Of a stretch of DNA of 21,304 nt, positions 1 through 9,400 are shown piece by piece (position 1 is the first letter of the stretch; each line of letters starts with the position of its first letter). A program made the position numbers and the translations under genes. The stretch comes from Auxenochlorella pyrenoidosa (Eukaryota; Chlorophyta; Trebouxiophyceae; Chlorellales; Chlorellaceae). Where the stretch lies: assembly GCA_001430745.1 (NCBI GenBank), contig KQ482066.1:1327312-1348615 (forward strand), given 5' to 3'. Under the pieces are notes generated by a model. The model had not been told where the DNA came from. It searched no databases and worked only from the letters and a program-made list of their open reading frames with translations.

Positions 1-3000
1 CACTCGACAGTGCAGGGCACGCGGGTCTCTCTTGAGCCGCCTGTCAGCTAGGCACATCACCGCGGTGACAGCCTCAAGCCCTGGCAGCCCCCCACCGGCT
101 GCCCGGCTCGGCCTCCCTGCTGCCTCCCGGCTCCCTGCTGCCCCACCGAGGGAGACAAGCTCGTCTCCATTGGCATCCAGCTTGACGAACAGCGCGCGCA
201 GCAGCTGGGCACGGCTCTCGCTGCTCTTGCCCAGCGCCACCGCCAGCAGCTCGGCCAGCCCGACCTGCGGGCCCCGGGTTGGGTGGGAGGGGAGAAAAAG
301 GGGGGTGGCGGTTGGGGGTGGCGTGTTGAGGAGGTAGGGGGGGGAGGGGGGCGGAGGGTGGGGAGCAGTCATCGGTCGTGACCAGGCATGCCGGCGTGCT
401 GCCTTGCAGATTTGGTTACTGGCACCTTGACTGTGAGCCGCCTTGCCCACTGTCTGGCAGAACGAACAGTTGGTGCTAAGGTGCATGGTGTGTGGGGTGA
501 TGGGCATGGCAAGCGACGGCAGGGAGGGACCGGGGATGCGCATTCCCACAGGCTGCTCCGGGCCAGCCCAGCGCATGGCAAGGGCGCCCCGGTGTTGCCC
601 GCCCGGCTTGCCTGCCCGTCGCCATCCTTGTCTGCCAGCTGCACCATGCGGTGCGCCTCGGCCTGCGCATGCAAGAAGCAAGATAACAGGTGGCGCACCC
701 GAGGGAGGGCAGGTGGCGCCCTGCTCGCAGATGCCCGCCCACCCGGCCCGCCGTCGACAGCGGCTACCCAATGACACGCCGCGGTTCTGTCGGCGCAAGG
801 ACACAGGCAGCGCTCCGCGGCACCGCCGGTTGGGAGAAACCACCGCCAGCAGAGAGCACAAAGCCCATGGACAGGCAAGGGGAGCAGGCGGGGAGGAGGG
901 GAAGTGGACAGGCAAGGGGGAGCGCCGCGCACCTCGCTCACGCGCTCCCCCTTGCGCTGCAGCGCTACGCGCAGCTCCGCGGCTGTCAGCTGCCCCGACC
1001 GGTCGTGGTCAAGCTGCTTAAACATGGAGGCCAGGCCGGGGATGTCCTCCCGGCCCAGGGTGGAGGCAGCCACCACCTGCAGAGGCCAAAGTGTGTGTGT
1101 GTGTGCAGGGGGGACGGTGTGGGGTGTGGGTTGGGGTGGGAGGCTTGCCAGGCTTGCATGCTGTGAGTGCGAGCTCAGCGCAGGCTGGGGAGAGCAGGCC
1201 AAGCGAGTAGGCCAGTGCGACACCACCGGAAGTGGGCGACACCCGGCTGCTGCATGCTGCTGGTGATGACACCGCTGTTGCGCGCCCCGCAGCCTCCAGT
1301 CGTCAGCTTCCATCCTGGCCCCCGACAATCCAACAAAGTTCCCACTCTCAGCAAATGTGGAGCCGCCTCACCATGGCCGCGCGGTGCACCTTATTCTTGA
1401 CGCTCAGCCGCGCCAGGCGTCCCGCCACAACCTGCAACAGCGGAAACCACGCCAGGAAGGGGGTGCGGCTGGAAGCTTGGCGAGCCCCAGCAGAGCTGGC
1501 AGTACCCTGGGCCGGCAGCCAGCATCCCCGCCTTGGGCCCGGGCAAGGCTGCAGCGTGGCCAACACGGCGCATGGCAAGCACGGCACGCGGCCAGCCCGG
1601 CGCATTGCCAGCCCAGCACGCAGCCAGTCCGGCACACAGGCAGCCCGGCGCAAGGCAAAGTGGACCAGAGCGAAACCTGGCACAGGGGCCTGCCTGGCGC
1701 AGTGCCTGCCTGCCTGCCTGGCGCCCCACCTGATCAATGGGGAAGTCGGGCGCTGCCTGGGCCTGCAGCCATGGGTGCCTCAGAATCTGCGCTGGCGTGA
1801 TGCGCCTGGCGGGGTCGCGCTGCACGGCAGGCACAGCGGGCACAGCAGGGGCCGGGGTGGGGCGGAGCAGGGGAGCGGCCGTGTTTTTTTAGGGCCGGGC
1901 CTCGCCCGCAATCTGCCGCCCTGCATGGGCCTGCTGGCTGCGCAGGGAGCGCTGGCCTGCATGGGCATGGTGGTGACGAGGTGCAGGGAAACTGGCGTGC
2001 GTAGGCATGGGTGGCGGTGGAACGCAGCCAGCGGCAGGCAGCGCTGACGCACCTGCAGCATGCGAGTCACCAGGTCCTTGGCCGCCCCCGAGATTTGAGG
2101 CCAGGGCTGCGACTCCAGGTCCAGCTCTGCACATGCAAACCCAGGGGGAAGGGGGCCCCGGGGTAGGGTTGGGGTGGGATGGGGGTGGCGGGAGCATGCA
2201 ACGAGCACATTGCCGCACAGTGTCGCAGTTTGCGGTGCGTTCGATTGGCAAAGATGTGCTGCTGCCTGGCGGCATCACCAGCGTGTATGGTTGGTCCAGA
2301 GCGGCTGCCCCCTAGCCGTCCCCGCTGGCATGCTGCCCCGAGCTGCCCTGGCTCGCCTGCCCTGCCCTGCACTGCCCTGCCAGCTGCCTCGCCAGCTGCC
2401 CTGCCAGCTGTCCCGGCTTGCCTGCGAACTGCACCATGTCGAACACCTGCTCCTCTGTCTCGCCAAAGAAGGGCAGCAGCCCCGACAGCAGCGTGAAGAG
2501 ACAGACGCCCAGCGACCAAACGTCGGCCTGGGGGCCGTACTCGCGCTGCAGCACCTCTGTAAGAAAAAGAACATCAAAAATGACAGCAAGATTAAGAGGA
2601 GCTCAATGAAAAGCAGTGGGTGGGGTGGAGCGCAGCGCCTGGGGGCCCTACGCGCTGCAGCACCTCGGCGCGCCGCAGCAGGGGGCAGTGCGGGCGCGGC
2701 GTCGCGGTGAGTTGCACGCAGGGCGGCTGCCACGCCTGCAACCGTTCCCAACCCCGCAGCAGCAGCAGCTGAAGCGCACAGCGACCAGAGCAAAGGCCCG
2801 TTGAACATAAAAGACGCAGGGATGTGGATGGCCAGGAGATGAAAGTGCAGGGGCCTGGACAGCCGACTGGGGGTGCATGTCGCAGGGGCCGGGCAGCAGG
2901 CACCGCACTTCAGTGCAAGCACGTGCCGCTGGCAGCGCTCACCGGGTGCCACATAGAAGGCGCTGCCCACCAGGCTGTGGAAGGGCCGCCCCGGGCTGAA

Positions 3001-5359
3001 GAACTGCGAGAGGCCTGCGGGATGGTGGTGGTGTGTGTGCGTGTGTGTGTGGTCGCGTTTGTGTGCGTGGTGGTGGTGGTGGTGGTGCGGGGGGCGGGGG
3101 GGCGGGGGGCAGTGCACGACATCTGTGCCCGGCGCGTGCGACACATACATCCACAGAGGGCGGCATATGGAGCGCGGCGGATGCCTGGTGCGACAGCAGT
3201 GTGCCGGCTGCGTGTGGCCACGCCACGCAGGGAGCGCAACTGTGTGAGCCAGCTCACCAAAGTCGCAGGCCTTGATGCGCGCCTTCTCGGTGTGGTCTGA
3301 CAGCATGAAGTTCTCCTGCGGGGGGGGATCAGGGAGCAGAGGCAAGGGATTGGTGCAGTCGGGTGGGGGTGGGGGGTGGGGGGTGGGGCGTGGGGGGGTG
3401 AATCAGGATTCAGGAGAGCGAGGCTAGGCATGGGCTCTGCATGTGGGTGGTCGGGTGGGTGGGCGGTGCAGCCGCGCGGGCGCCTCACCGGCTTCAGGTC
3501 GCGGTGCGCGATGTGCAGCGAGTGCATGTGGGCCACCACCGAGACGATCTGCCGGAAGAAGTGCGCCGCCACGCGCTCGGTCAGCACGCCCTGACTGGCC
3601 ACGCGGTCGAAGAGCTCGCCGCCCTCGCACTGCGGGCAGGGGGTGGGAGTGTGGTGTGGTGGTGTGGTGGGTTGGGGGTTGGGGAGGAGTGAGGAGACAG
3701 ATCTGACCCAAGGCGCACGTCCGACCAGGCATGCACGCACGCACCGCCATGCCCAAAATGGTCGGGAAAACAGCGCAGGCGCAACAAAGCCTTCAAGGCC
3801 ACCCACCAGCTATAGCGTGAAATACACCGCCCACACCCACCCACCCACCCGCACGCACCAGCTCCAGCACCCAGCAAGATGTGCACTGCCCCCACCCCCC
3901 ACCACCAACATCACCCCCCCACACACACAGACACACGCACCAGCTCCAGCACGATGTGCACCGCTTCATCGTCCTCGTACGTCTGCAGCAGCGCCGCCAC
4001 GTTGGGGTGGGAGGACAGCATGCCCAGGATCTGCAGGGAAGAAAGGCAAGCAGAGCGGCCGGCTTCAGGGGGTGATGGCAATGTGGGGTGGGGTGCGGTG
4101 GGGGGGATCAGCGGGGGCGGCTGTGTGCAAAACCTGGAGGCTGTTGGGGTGCCCTCAGGCGCCAGATCAGGAGGCAGGGTGTCTCTGCTGCAGGGCAGGG
4201 CAGCACGCCCCAGGGCTGCACACAAGTCAGCAAGAAGGTCCATGGCGGACGGGGAAAGGGAGGGAAGGAGGTTTTACGCTGAAGAAGGCGGAGGCGCGGG
4301 CTGCTGCTTGTATACATGTCTCTAGACTGGGAAAGACTGCGCGTATTCATAAGCTCATGTGAGGCGCCAGAGCGCTTGCCTGGTACAAGCCTGAGGGCGT
4401 CAACGTATAAGGCTGTGTGCTAAGGCGTCAAGACATAGACAGATTTCTTAGGCTGGCCTGGGCTTGCCCGCACCGCGGCGCCGCAGGTCCTCCCCCTATG
4501 AGAAAACTCAATCGAACACAGTCAAAAGAGCTTATTGAATGGGGTGGGTGCGCCCTTGCCTGCACCTCGCGCCGAAGGTCTTCCACATCCACCCGCCGCC
4601 GCAGCTGCCGCTTGTACACCGACTTTACGGCGTAGCGCAGCCCCGTGCGGATGTGCACCGCCAGCCGCACCACGCCAAAGGCGCCTGAGGGGTGGCGAGG
4701 GGCAGGAGCTGCTTGCTGCTTGCGGGACGTGCGAGAAGCATGGTGCGGCGCGGCGCCGACGTGCACTGCTCGCCGCTCCATGTCGCCGATGCAGGCAGGG
4801 GCGCCATCAGGCTGTCGTGGCAAGGAACAGAGGCGCGCAGGGAAGTAAATGCTGCAGTGTACTGCCTGTTACTGCCCTAGGGTGTCACTCCCCGAGGACG
4901 ACAGGAGGGCGGAGACGCAGCGAGGGGACACAGCAGCACCAGCAGCCCTGCTGCTCACCCTGCCCAAGCACGTCGGTGAGCACATAGTCCTGCGCAATGT
5001 TGCGGTGCCCATGCGCAAGTATGTGCTTGGTGTCAACTGGGCCGCGCTGCCGGCGCCGCCGCTGGCTGCGCTCCCTGCACGCGCAAGGGGGCCCGGGTGG
5101 CAGGAGCAAAGCGTGCCGCTGGCATGAACACACGGGAGTTATATTTCAACACGAGGCAAGGCTCCTTTATCAAGCAGGTGTACAGCAGCGAGGCAGGCAT
5201 GCAGGAACCAACAAGAGGCACGAGCATTGCTCACCGTCGGCGTGACGGCAGGCGTGGGCTGGCCAGCAACGGGGCTGCCGCCTCTGACTGCTCATCACTC
5301 TTCCAACGCACAAGGCCACAGGTCAGGATGGTGAGCAGGATGGACAGCCATCGAGGCAT
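1..5359 (-). CDS. Calcium-dependent protein kinase (CDPK), 14 exons seen, 3' end off the window
   Basis: Ca2+-activated Ser/Thr kinase that turns calcium signals into phosphorylation. Exons: 5359-5235, 5074-4959, 4684-4560, 4030-3941, 3629-3489, 3315-3258, 3014-2943, 2556-2422, 2126-2053, 1819-1730, 1431-1372, 1076-933, 662-612, 264-about 147. All join in phase to about 466 residues. Kinase domain is about 72-330: P-loop GQGAFG, AVK lysine (K101), HRDLKPEN (D196), DFG (D217), [10 protein letters not shown] activation segment. An autoinhibitory junction follows, then EF-hand loops [12 protein letters not shown] (385-396), DKDGDGQVGLAE (421-432) and a third starting [10 protein letters not shown] (from 457), cut by a probable donor at 146/145. 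The frame stays open to base 1, so that last boundary is uncertain. The N-terminus has a hydrophobic stretch ([12 protein letters not shown]) instead of the usual Met-Gly myristoylation site. ATG 5359 is the first in-frame ATG. Three introns use GC donors. Family certain; exact paralogue not assignable. Confidence 0.93.
291..366. repeat. G-rich low-complexity tract in a CDPK intron
   Basis: Runs of G separated by single T, A or C bases within the intron between the EF-hand exons at 662-612 and 264-147. The pre-mRNA strand is C-rich. The top strand could form G-quadruplexes. No coding signal. Confidence 0.6.
1558..1651. repeat. Three-unit minisatellite, about 32 bp, in a CDPK intron
   Basis: Units 1558-1589, 1590-1621 and 1622-1651 share the pattern ggccag..cggcgca..gccag.c..gcacgc with several mismatches. 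It lies in the intron between exons 1819-1730 and 1431-1372. The top strand is open in frames across it, which produces spurious Ala/Arg/Gln-rich ORFs. A tgcc-rich run lies nearby at 1687-1723. Confidence 0.65.
2355..2410. repeat. Tandem ctgcc/cagctg repeat next to a GC splice donor
   Basis: Imperfect copies of ctgccagctgcc start about 10 bases inside the intron that follows CDPK exon 2556-2422. That exon ends in a GC donor (2421-2420), so the repeat is among the first intron bases transcribed. Confidence 0.5.
2637..2668 (-). repeat. Intronic echo of the 5' end of CDPK exon 2556-2422
   Basis: This stretch repeats 2526-2559, the start of the exon encoding [11 protein letters not shown], with a few changes. 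On the minus strand it reads [12 protein letters not shown]. It sits about 111 bases upstream of the real exon start in transcription order. It has no adjoining AG acceptor in the same place, so it looks like a dead duplicate and not an alternative exon. Confidence 0.65.
3061..3110. repeat. Trinucleotide tgg repeat followed by G runs
   Basis: About seven tandem tgg units (3067-3087) are followed by G runs broken by C. The preceding 3007-3060 is gt-rich. All lies in the CDPK intron between exons 3315-3258 and 3014-2943. Simple-sequence DNA, probably length-variable. Confidence 0.7.
3361..3400. repeat. G-quadruplex-prone intronic tract
   Basis: At least six G runs of three or more, separated by single T or CGT, in the CDPK intron between exons 3629-3489 and 3315-3258. 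The transcript strand is C-rich and serves as a pyrimidine-rich stretch ahead of the acceptor at 3318-3316. Confidence 0.6.
3853..3886 (-). repeat. Intronic echo of a CDPK splice donor
   Basis: The 18 bases acgcaccagctccagcac occur exactly at 3935-3952, across the real donor of exon 4030-3941, and again at 3853-3870. A shared gatgtgcac follows each copy (3953-3961 and 3878-3886). The echo therefore carries a second donor 82 bases downstream of the real one in the transcript. Using it would shift the reading frame. Confidence 0.7.
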
Positions 5360-5724
5360 GCCGCCCAGCTGGGCAAACAGCAGCCAGGCGGCGCGCAGCC
5401 CGCCGAGGTGTGGCGGCTTGGCTGTGGCAGCGGTGGCAGGGACGACCAGGAGCCGGCGGCGCGCTGCGATTGGCGATGCAGCACAGGCAGGATTTCTGGC
5501 TGGCTCCGGCGCTGTGACCGCGAGCAAGTCAAGAGTGCAGCTGTTGCCTCCTTGCGCTGCTTGACAGTGGCCCGCTACCGATCCAGAGCATGGGTGAGTC
5601 GGAAGGAACGCGATCAGAACGCTCTGAAGTGAAAATTCCCCTGCTCTTCGCCACACCGCCGCCACCTGGCAAGATGTGCGATGTGCATGCGTTTGCACTG
5701 CTCCACTCAAATGTGTCTAGGCCA

Positions 5725-5925
5725 GCAGCTTCTTGCTCATTCATGACACAACTCGTACGTCCAAATCTGGGCAGTAGGAAGGGATATGGCCCGCCGCTGC
5801 CAACAATTTGCTGCCTGGCATTAGAGGCCGCCATTGAAGTACCGCTATCATCCGCCCCGCTCCGCAGCCCGCCAGCGGGACCAGCAGCCCACCGAGGCGG
5901 TCCCCCTGCACACACCGGCAGCCGC
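5725..5925 (-). pseudogene. Decayed SRPBCC 3' fragment with part of its 3' flank
   Basis: On the minus strand this reads RCVQGDRLGGLLVPLAG, matching the C-terminal strand of the SRPBCC gene at 7678-8300 (RFVQGESFSGILVPLA). A deletion then removes the last helix, and the two copies resume at gcggagc.gggcggatga. They stay alignable beyond the stop: ggcagcggcgggccatatccc here against ggcagcggcaggccatgtctc there, and further to about 5725. About 45 extra bases are present here after the stop. No upstream exon of the family is found nearby. This is a partial, non-functional copy most like the left SRPBCC gene. Confidence 0.7.
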
Positions 5926-6506
5926 ATCAGCCCAACTGTGCCAACCCTGTGCCGCCTGGCGGGACAGCCGGTTGGCAAGGGCGGGCGCGCCCCCCGGCTG
6001 CCAGAGGAGGTGCCACAGCTGCAGGCGACGGCAGACATGGCACAGCGATGCAGCCGACCGCGGGAGCAGCAAGGAGGGCTGCAAGTGTGGGTGGTGTGCT
6101 GTGGACCCAACAGGTGATGCGGCAGACTGTTGGTGAGTTCCACCGAGAGCGGCCAAGCGTGGCTCTCTGCATTGTTGTGATGGCCACGGTCTCGTGCTGC
6201 TGGCAGGGTCCTGCGCGCTCGCAGGGGCTTGCTTATGCACCTCTGACAAGAGTCTGGTTCCGTGGCTTATCACTCCTCATGCACCTCCATGTGCCTGTCC
6301 ACCCCTAGTGCAGTGCACAAGTGGGGGACCAGGGAACTGAGCGTCTGGCGGTGGTGGTGGCCCCTGTTGTGCGGGAGCCATCTGCTAACAGGCAGGATGC
6401 AGTGGTTGTCTGACGACTCACAGCTCGGCCGGCGTGGCAAGGGTCTGTGTCGCAAGTTCCGTTGCGGATAGACAGACTTTAAGCCCAAACAAGCAAGAAC
6501 AGGTGG

Positions 6507-6511
6507 TTACA
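6507..6511 (-). terminator. UGUAA poly(A) signal of the coiled-coil gene
   Basis: TTACA on the top strand is TGTAA on the minus strand, 49 bases past the stop of the 6560-6940 gene. UGUAA is the established poly(A) signal in chlorophyte algae. Confidence 0.55.
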
Positions 6512-6559
6512 GGGAAAGGGTGCAGGCATCCGGAGCAGAAATGTAATCGCCTGGCAGCC

Positions 6560-6940
6560 TCAGCTGCGAGGGATCCGGTCCAGCACCAGCAGTAGCGCCC
6601 CAAACCCTAAGGCCAGGATCAGCCGGCGATCCAGCTGCCGCTGCTGCATGCTGTCCAGCTCGTCTTCCAGCCTTTCCACTTCGTCTTCCAGACTCTCCAC
6701 CTCCTCTTTCATGCTGTCCACCTCCCGCCGCCAGCACTGCCACATGGCTTCCAGCTCGCGGTGAAACTCCTCCCTGGTGACATGCTCTGATGCTCGCGGG
6801 ATAGCCTCTAAACCCTGTGCAAGGGCCGTCTCGACGTCCCACAACGCGTGTCTGGCAGCAAACGGGCCAGCTGCTGCCGCCCACTGGCTGGCACAGGAGG
6901 CAAAGGAGCCGACGTAGCCAGCTGCCGCTGCGGCAGACAT
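6560..6940 (-). CDS. Small coiled-coil protein with C-terminal membrane anchor (126 aa)
   Basis: Family not recognised. From ATG 6940 the product has an Ala-rich N-terminus (1-40) and a charged, heptad-like coiled coil at about 72-105 (MKEEVESLEDEVERLEDELD). A single hydrophobic helix follows at about 107-120 (LILALGFGALLLVL) and then a short basic tail, DRIPRS. That order is typical of a tail-anchored protein facing the cytosol, on the ER, mitochondrial or plastid outer membrane; this topology is inference. The frame is open upstream of the ATG. A 5' exon at 7207-7095 could join at an acceptor at 6944-6942, which would lengthen the N-terminus by about 38 residues. A UGUAA signal lies 49 bases past the stop. 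The gene sits between CDPK and the SRPBCC cluster, which gives no functional clue. Confidence 0.65.
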   Translation of the reverse strand: MSAAAAAGYVGSFASCASQWAAAAGPFAARHALWDVETALAQGLEAIPRASEHVTREEFHRELEAMWQCWRREVDSMKEEVESLEDEVERLEDELDSMQQRQLDRRLILALGFGALLLVLDRIPRS

Positions 6941-7677
6941 GCTGCGCCGCTCTGCCGCCGGCGGGCAGGCCTCCTGCAGGGCAGCTGGGCAGGCAGGCAC
7001 GACATGTCAGGCACTGCAGGCGGGGAGAGGACTCAAGGCGATGGTCTTAGGACTGCAACAAAGACCCTGCCTCCTGCCTTGTTTCTTCTCTCACCATGTC
7101 AGGTGTGTTGCCGGGGCTCTCGCCATCTCCATCACCACCGCGGTGCCACCCGCCGCTGCTGCCAGCACCGCCGCCACCGCCAGGGGCCCCTCCTCCGCAG
7201 TGGCCATCGCTAGTGCGGTAGGCACCGCGTCGTCGTCCTGGGCTACTCCGAGCTGACGGTGCTGAGCGTGCAGCAAGCACTGCCCGTGGCCTCTGCCAGC
7301 AGGGTACGCGTGGGGCAGAGCCGGAACGGGTGCAACGCGTCTGCATGGCGCCTCTCAATGCTTTCTTTGCCTCTAAAGGCAGCAGATAAGCACAGGCGAA
7401 ACGCGCGTGTAGCTGAGGTGTGCCGCCAATCTCAAGTTTGCCCGCTGGCGCCACATCATGTGAGATCAGCATGCATCACACACTGGACGAGTGCTGGGAG
7501 CAACACACCGCACCCAGCAATTTGCCATGACAGCAGAACCAGCGCACAGTATGGGGGACGTTAGCTTCATATCAACTCATGAAACAGCTTTAAATATACA
7601 AATCCATGCAGCAGGAAGAGACATGGCCTGCCGCTGCCCTCATCCGCCCTGCTCCGCTGCCTGCTTCAGTGCCTCAT
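6941..7677. other. Upstream region of the coiled-coil gene with a possible 5' exon (7095-7207)
   Basis: On the minus strand, ATG 7207 opens 37 codons beginning MATAEEGPLAVAAVLA and ending at a good donor (ATG then GTGAGAG, donor at 7094-7093). It leaves phase 2, which matches an acceptor just before ATG 6940. A second option uses the frame ending GESPGNTPDM and an acceptor before GAGGCC near 6977. Neither can be chosen without transcripts. The rest, about 7260-7677, includes the 3' flank of the left SRPBCC gene and nothing else recognisable. Confidence 0.3.
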
Positions 7678-8300
7678 TCATGCGCTGGAATCCCCTCTCT
7701 GTGTCTGCCAAGATGCCGCCGCCAGCGGGACCAGAATCCCACTGAAGCTTTCCCCCTGCACAAACCTGCAGCCGCCCGGTGACGCTCCGCCGCTGCTGCC
7801 GCCACCAGCGTTGATGCTGCTGGCAGCTGGCTCGATGCGAAAGTAGTGTGTCCCTGTGAAGAGCCCAGGGATGGGCAGGGTGCCGTGCCAGCGCAGCTCA
7901 TGCCCGGGACTCACTGCAAGGCATGGGAGCAGGTGATGCGCACGAAGGAGGGAGAGCGCAGCGCGGCTGGAGGACTGCGCTGCCCATAAGGCGTGCTGCA
8001 GACACGCCGGGGGCCCAGCGAGCAGCACGCAGCTGTGCTGCGGCAGGAAGAGCGCTGGGCAGCAGTGCACGCAACGCCTGCCGGGCGTCTCACCTCTAAC
8101 AACCGTCACTCTGAAGGAGTGGGGGCTGCGGCCGGGCAGGGCCGCAGTGACAGCGAGCACTGACCCCTCTGTGAGCTCGCCCTGCACGCTGAGGAAGAGC
8201 GGGTTCCAGCTGCCGCTCCCCATGCCCTCAGCCACCAGGAGCCTCCACACCGCATCAGGGGGTGCCGCGATGTCAATGCTGGTTTCAACAGTCAAACATG
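7678..8300 (-). pseudogene. SRPBCC (polyketide-cyclase-like) gene copy 1, probably damaged
   Basis: Two exons, about 8300-8094 and 7913-7678, with a phase-1 intron (donor 8093, acceptor ending 7914) at the same place as in its two neighbours. The core is clear: IDIAAPPDAVWRLL, GSWNPLF, ELRWHGTLPIPGLF, HYFRIEP, CRFVQGESFSGILVPL. SRPBCC folds bind hydrophobic ligands; the ligand here is unknown. Two defects are seen. The ATG matching its paralogues (8299-8297) is out of frame and stops after four codons, because about five bases are missing relative to copies 2 and 3; no other upstream in-frame ATG is seen. One base is missing near 7715-7722, so translation ends RGDSSA while the ancestral tail (FQRMNEALKQAAEQ) survives in another frame. 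No UGUAA follows the stop. It could be a pseudogene, an assembly error, or a gene with an unseen 5' exon. Confidence 0.6.
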
Positions 8301-8831
8301 CCGCTGCTGCAGTGCACCGGGGCACAGAAGCCAAGGCGTGTTGGGCTGCAGCGGCAGCAGCGGTGACCAGCAATGGCGGTGGCGTCGAGGGTGCGCACGG
8401 CGATAACCAACGGCGATCTGAAGGCCTCAAGCTCACACGTCTTGCCTGGATCCGCGTTCAAAAGCAGCCACAGTGGCCGCCCGGCCTTGTCCGCCGCAGG
8501 TTAAAACCCTAGCACCGCAAAAGGCGGGTGCGCGCTCTCGTTGAAAGACACAATACGTAGCACGCTTCGCACAACTAGCCGAAGCCTAGGGAACAGCGAG
8601 CTGGGCCCACTGCCAATGCACCGCCCGCTCAGCAGCGCCCGCACCATATGCTGCATGTGCTGGCCATCATGCTAATTGCACCAGCAGTGCTGCATGCTCA
8701 GGATTACAAAAATGTCGCAGAAGGCGGCAATACGAGACAGCAACAGTGCATCAGGCCTCAGCTATGCTAAAGTCAACAGGTTCAGCTGCTGAAGCCACCG
8801 CGCTGCTCTGCCGCTTTTTTCAGCGCTTCAT
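8301..8831. other. Intergenic region between SRPBCC copies 1 and 2
   Basis: Holds the upstream side of copy 1 and the 3' flank of copy 2, including the out-of-frame remnant of copy 2's C-terminal helix (about 8783-8860) and the UGUAA signal at 8704-8708. No other gene, RNA or repeat is supported. Confidence 0.5.
8704..8708 (-). terminator. UGUAA poly(A) signal of SRPBCC copy 2
   Basis: TTACA on the top strand, 124 bases past the in-frame stop at 8832 and about 75 bases past the stop of the ancestral tail frame at 8783-8785. Either stop would therefore have this signal at a normal distance. Confidence 0.5.
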
Positions 8832-9400
8832 TCATTGCCACAAACGCCTTCTCGCTTGCTGCCAATCGCCGACACTAAATGCAAGGAGCAGGCCGCTGAG
8901 GTGCCCGCCGTGCACAAACCGGGTGCTGACCTGGCTACCCCCACCGCTGGTGGCGCCGCTGCTGTCTGTGGGTACTGCCTCCATGCGAAAGTAGTGCTCT
9001 CCCTGCCCAAGGCAGGGAAGCAGCAGGGTGCCCCGCCAGCGCAGCTCTTCGCCAGGATTCACTGCAAGGCGAGGCGTGAGAGGGGGCCGGGCGCGTTGGG
9101 AGTGGGCTCTGCGGTCTCGCATGCACGCCGCACGGCAACGCCGCACCGCCAGCTGCCACCAACGCTCCTACAGCCTGCGCACTGCTCACCGCAAGTCACT
9201 GTTGGCCGGAACTTGTAGTCGGGATAGCCCGGAATCGCTGCCGTAGCAGAGAGCACCGACCCTTCCGTGAGCGCGCCCTCCAGCCGTGTGATGAATGGGT
9301 TCCAGCTGCCGCTGCCCATGCCGTCTGCCACCAGGAGCTGCCACACGCGGGAGGGAGACGCGGCAATGTCGACAGTGGTGTGAATGGTGTGGGAGAACAT
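8832..9400 (-). CDS. SRPBCC (polyketide-cyclase-like) protein copy 2, tail frameshifted (146 aa as read)
   Basis: Exons 9400-9190 and 9061-8832, phase-1 intron of 128 bases. ATG 9400 gives MFSHTIHTTVDIAA, matching copy 3. Conserved blocks: SRVWQLL, GSWNPFI (W33), PGEELRWRGTLLLP, GEHYFRME, TRFVHGGHLSGLLL. The family forms a helix-grip fold with an internal ligand pocket; function here is unknown. The last helix is lost because one base is missing near 8850-8865 relative to copy 3, so the read product ends RRRLWQ. In the other frame the ancestral tail (EKAFVAMNEALKKAAEQ) runs 27 codons without a stop to 8783. The C-terminal helix normally closes the fold, so the protein may be impaired. It could also be a sequencing error. 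Confidence 0.7.

Larger units (their letters stand above)
5360..6559. other. Intergenic region, CDPK promoter side
   Basis: Lies between the CDPK start and the 3' end of the coiled-coil gene; both genes are on the minus strand. No complete gene is supported. The CDPK frame stays open upstream of its ATG to about 5710 but has no further ATG, so an extra 5' exon cannot be excluded. The recognisable content is the SRPBCC fragment at 5725-5925. In 5930-6500 I see no domain, RNA or repeat. Confidence 0.5.

Noticed and set aside
5231..5710. A separate small membrane protein ending in RLPSRRR
   Set aside because: The apparent stop lies in a GTGAGC donor. Splicing at 5235 joins the exon in phase to the CDPK kinase exon at 5074, so this is the CDPK N-terminus.
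7700..8870. Programmed ribosomal frameshifting in SRPBCC copies 1 and 2
   Set aside because: No canonical slippery heptamer or obvious stem-loop is seen at the shift. A shared deletion or sequencing error is simpler.
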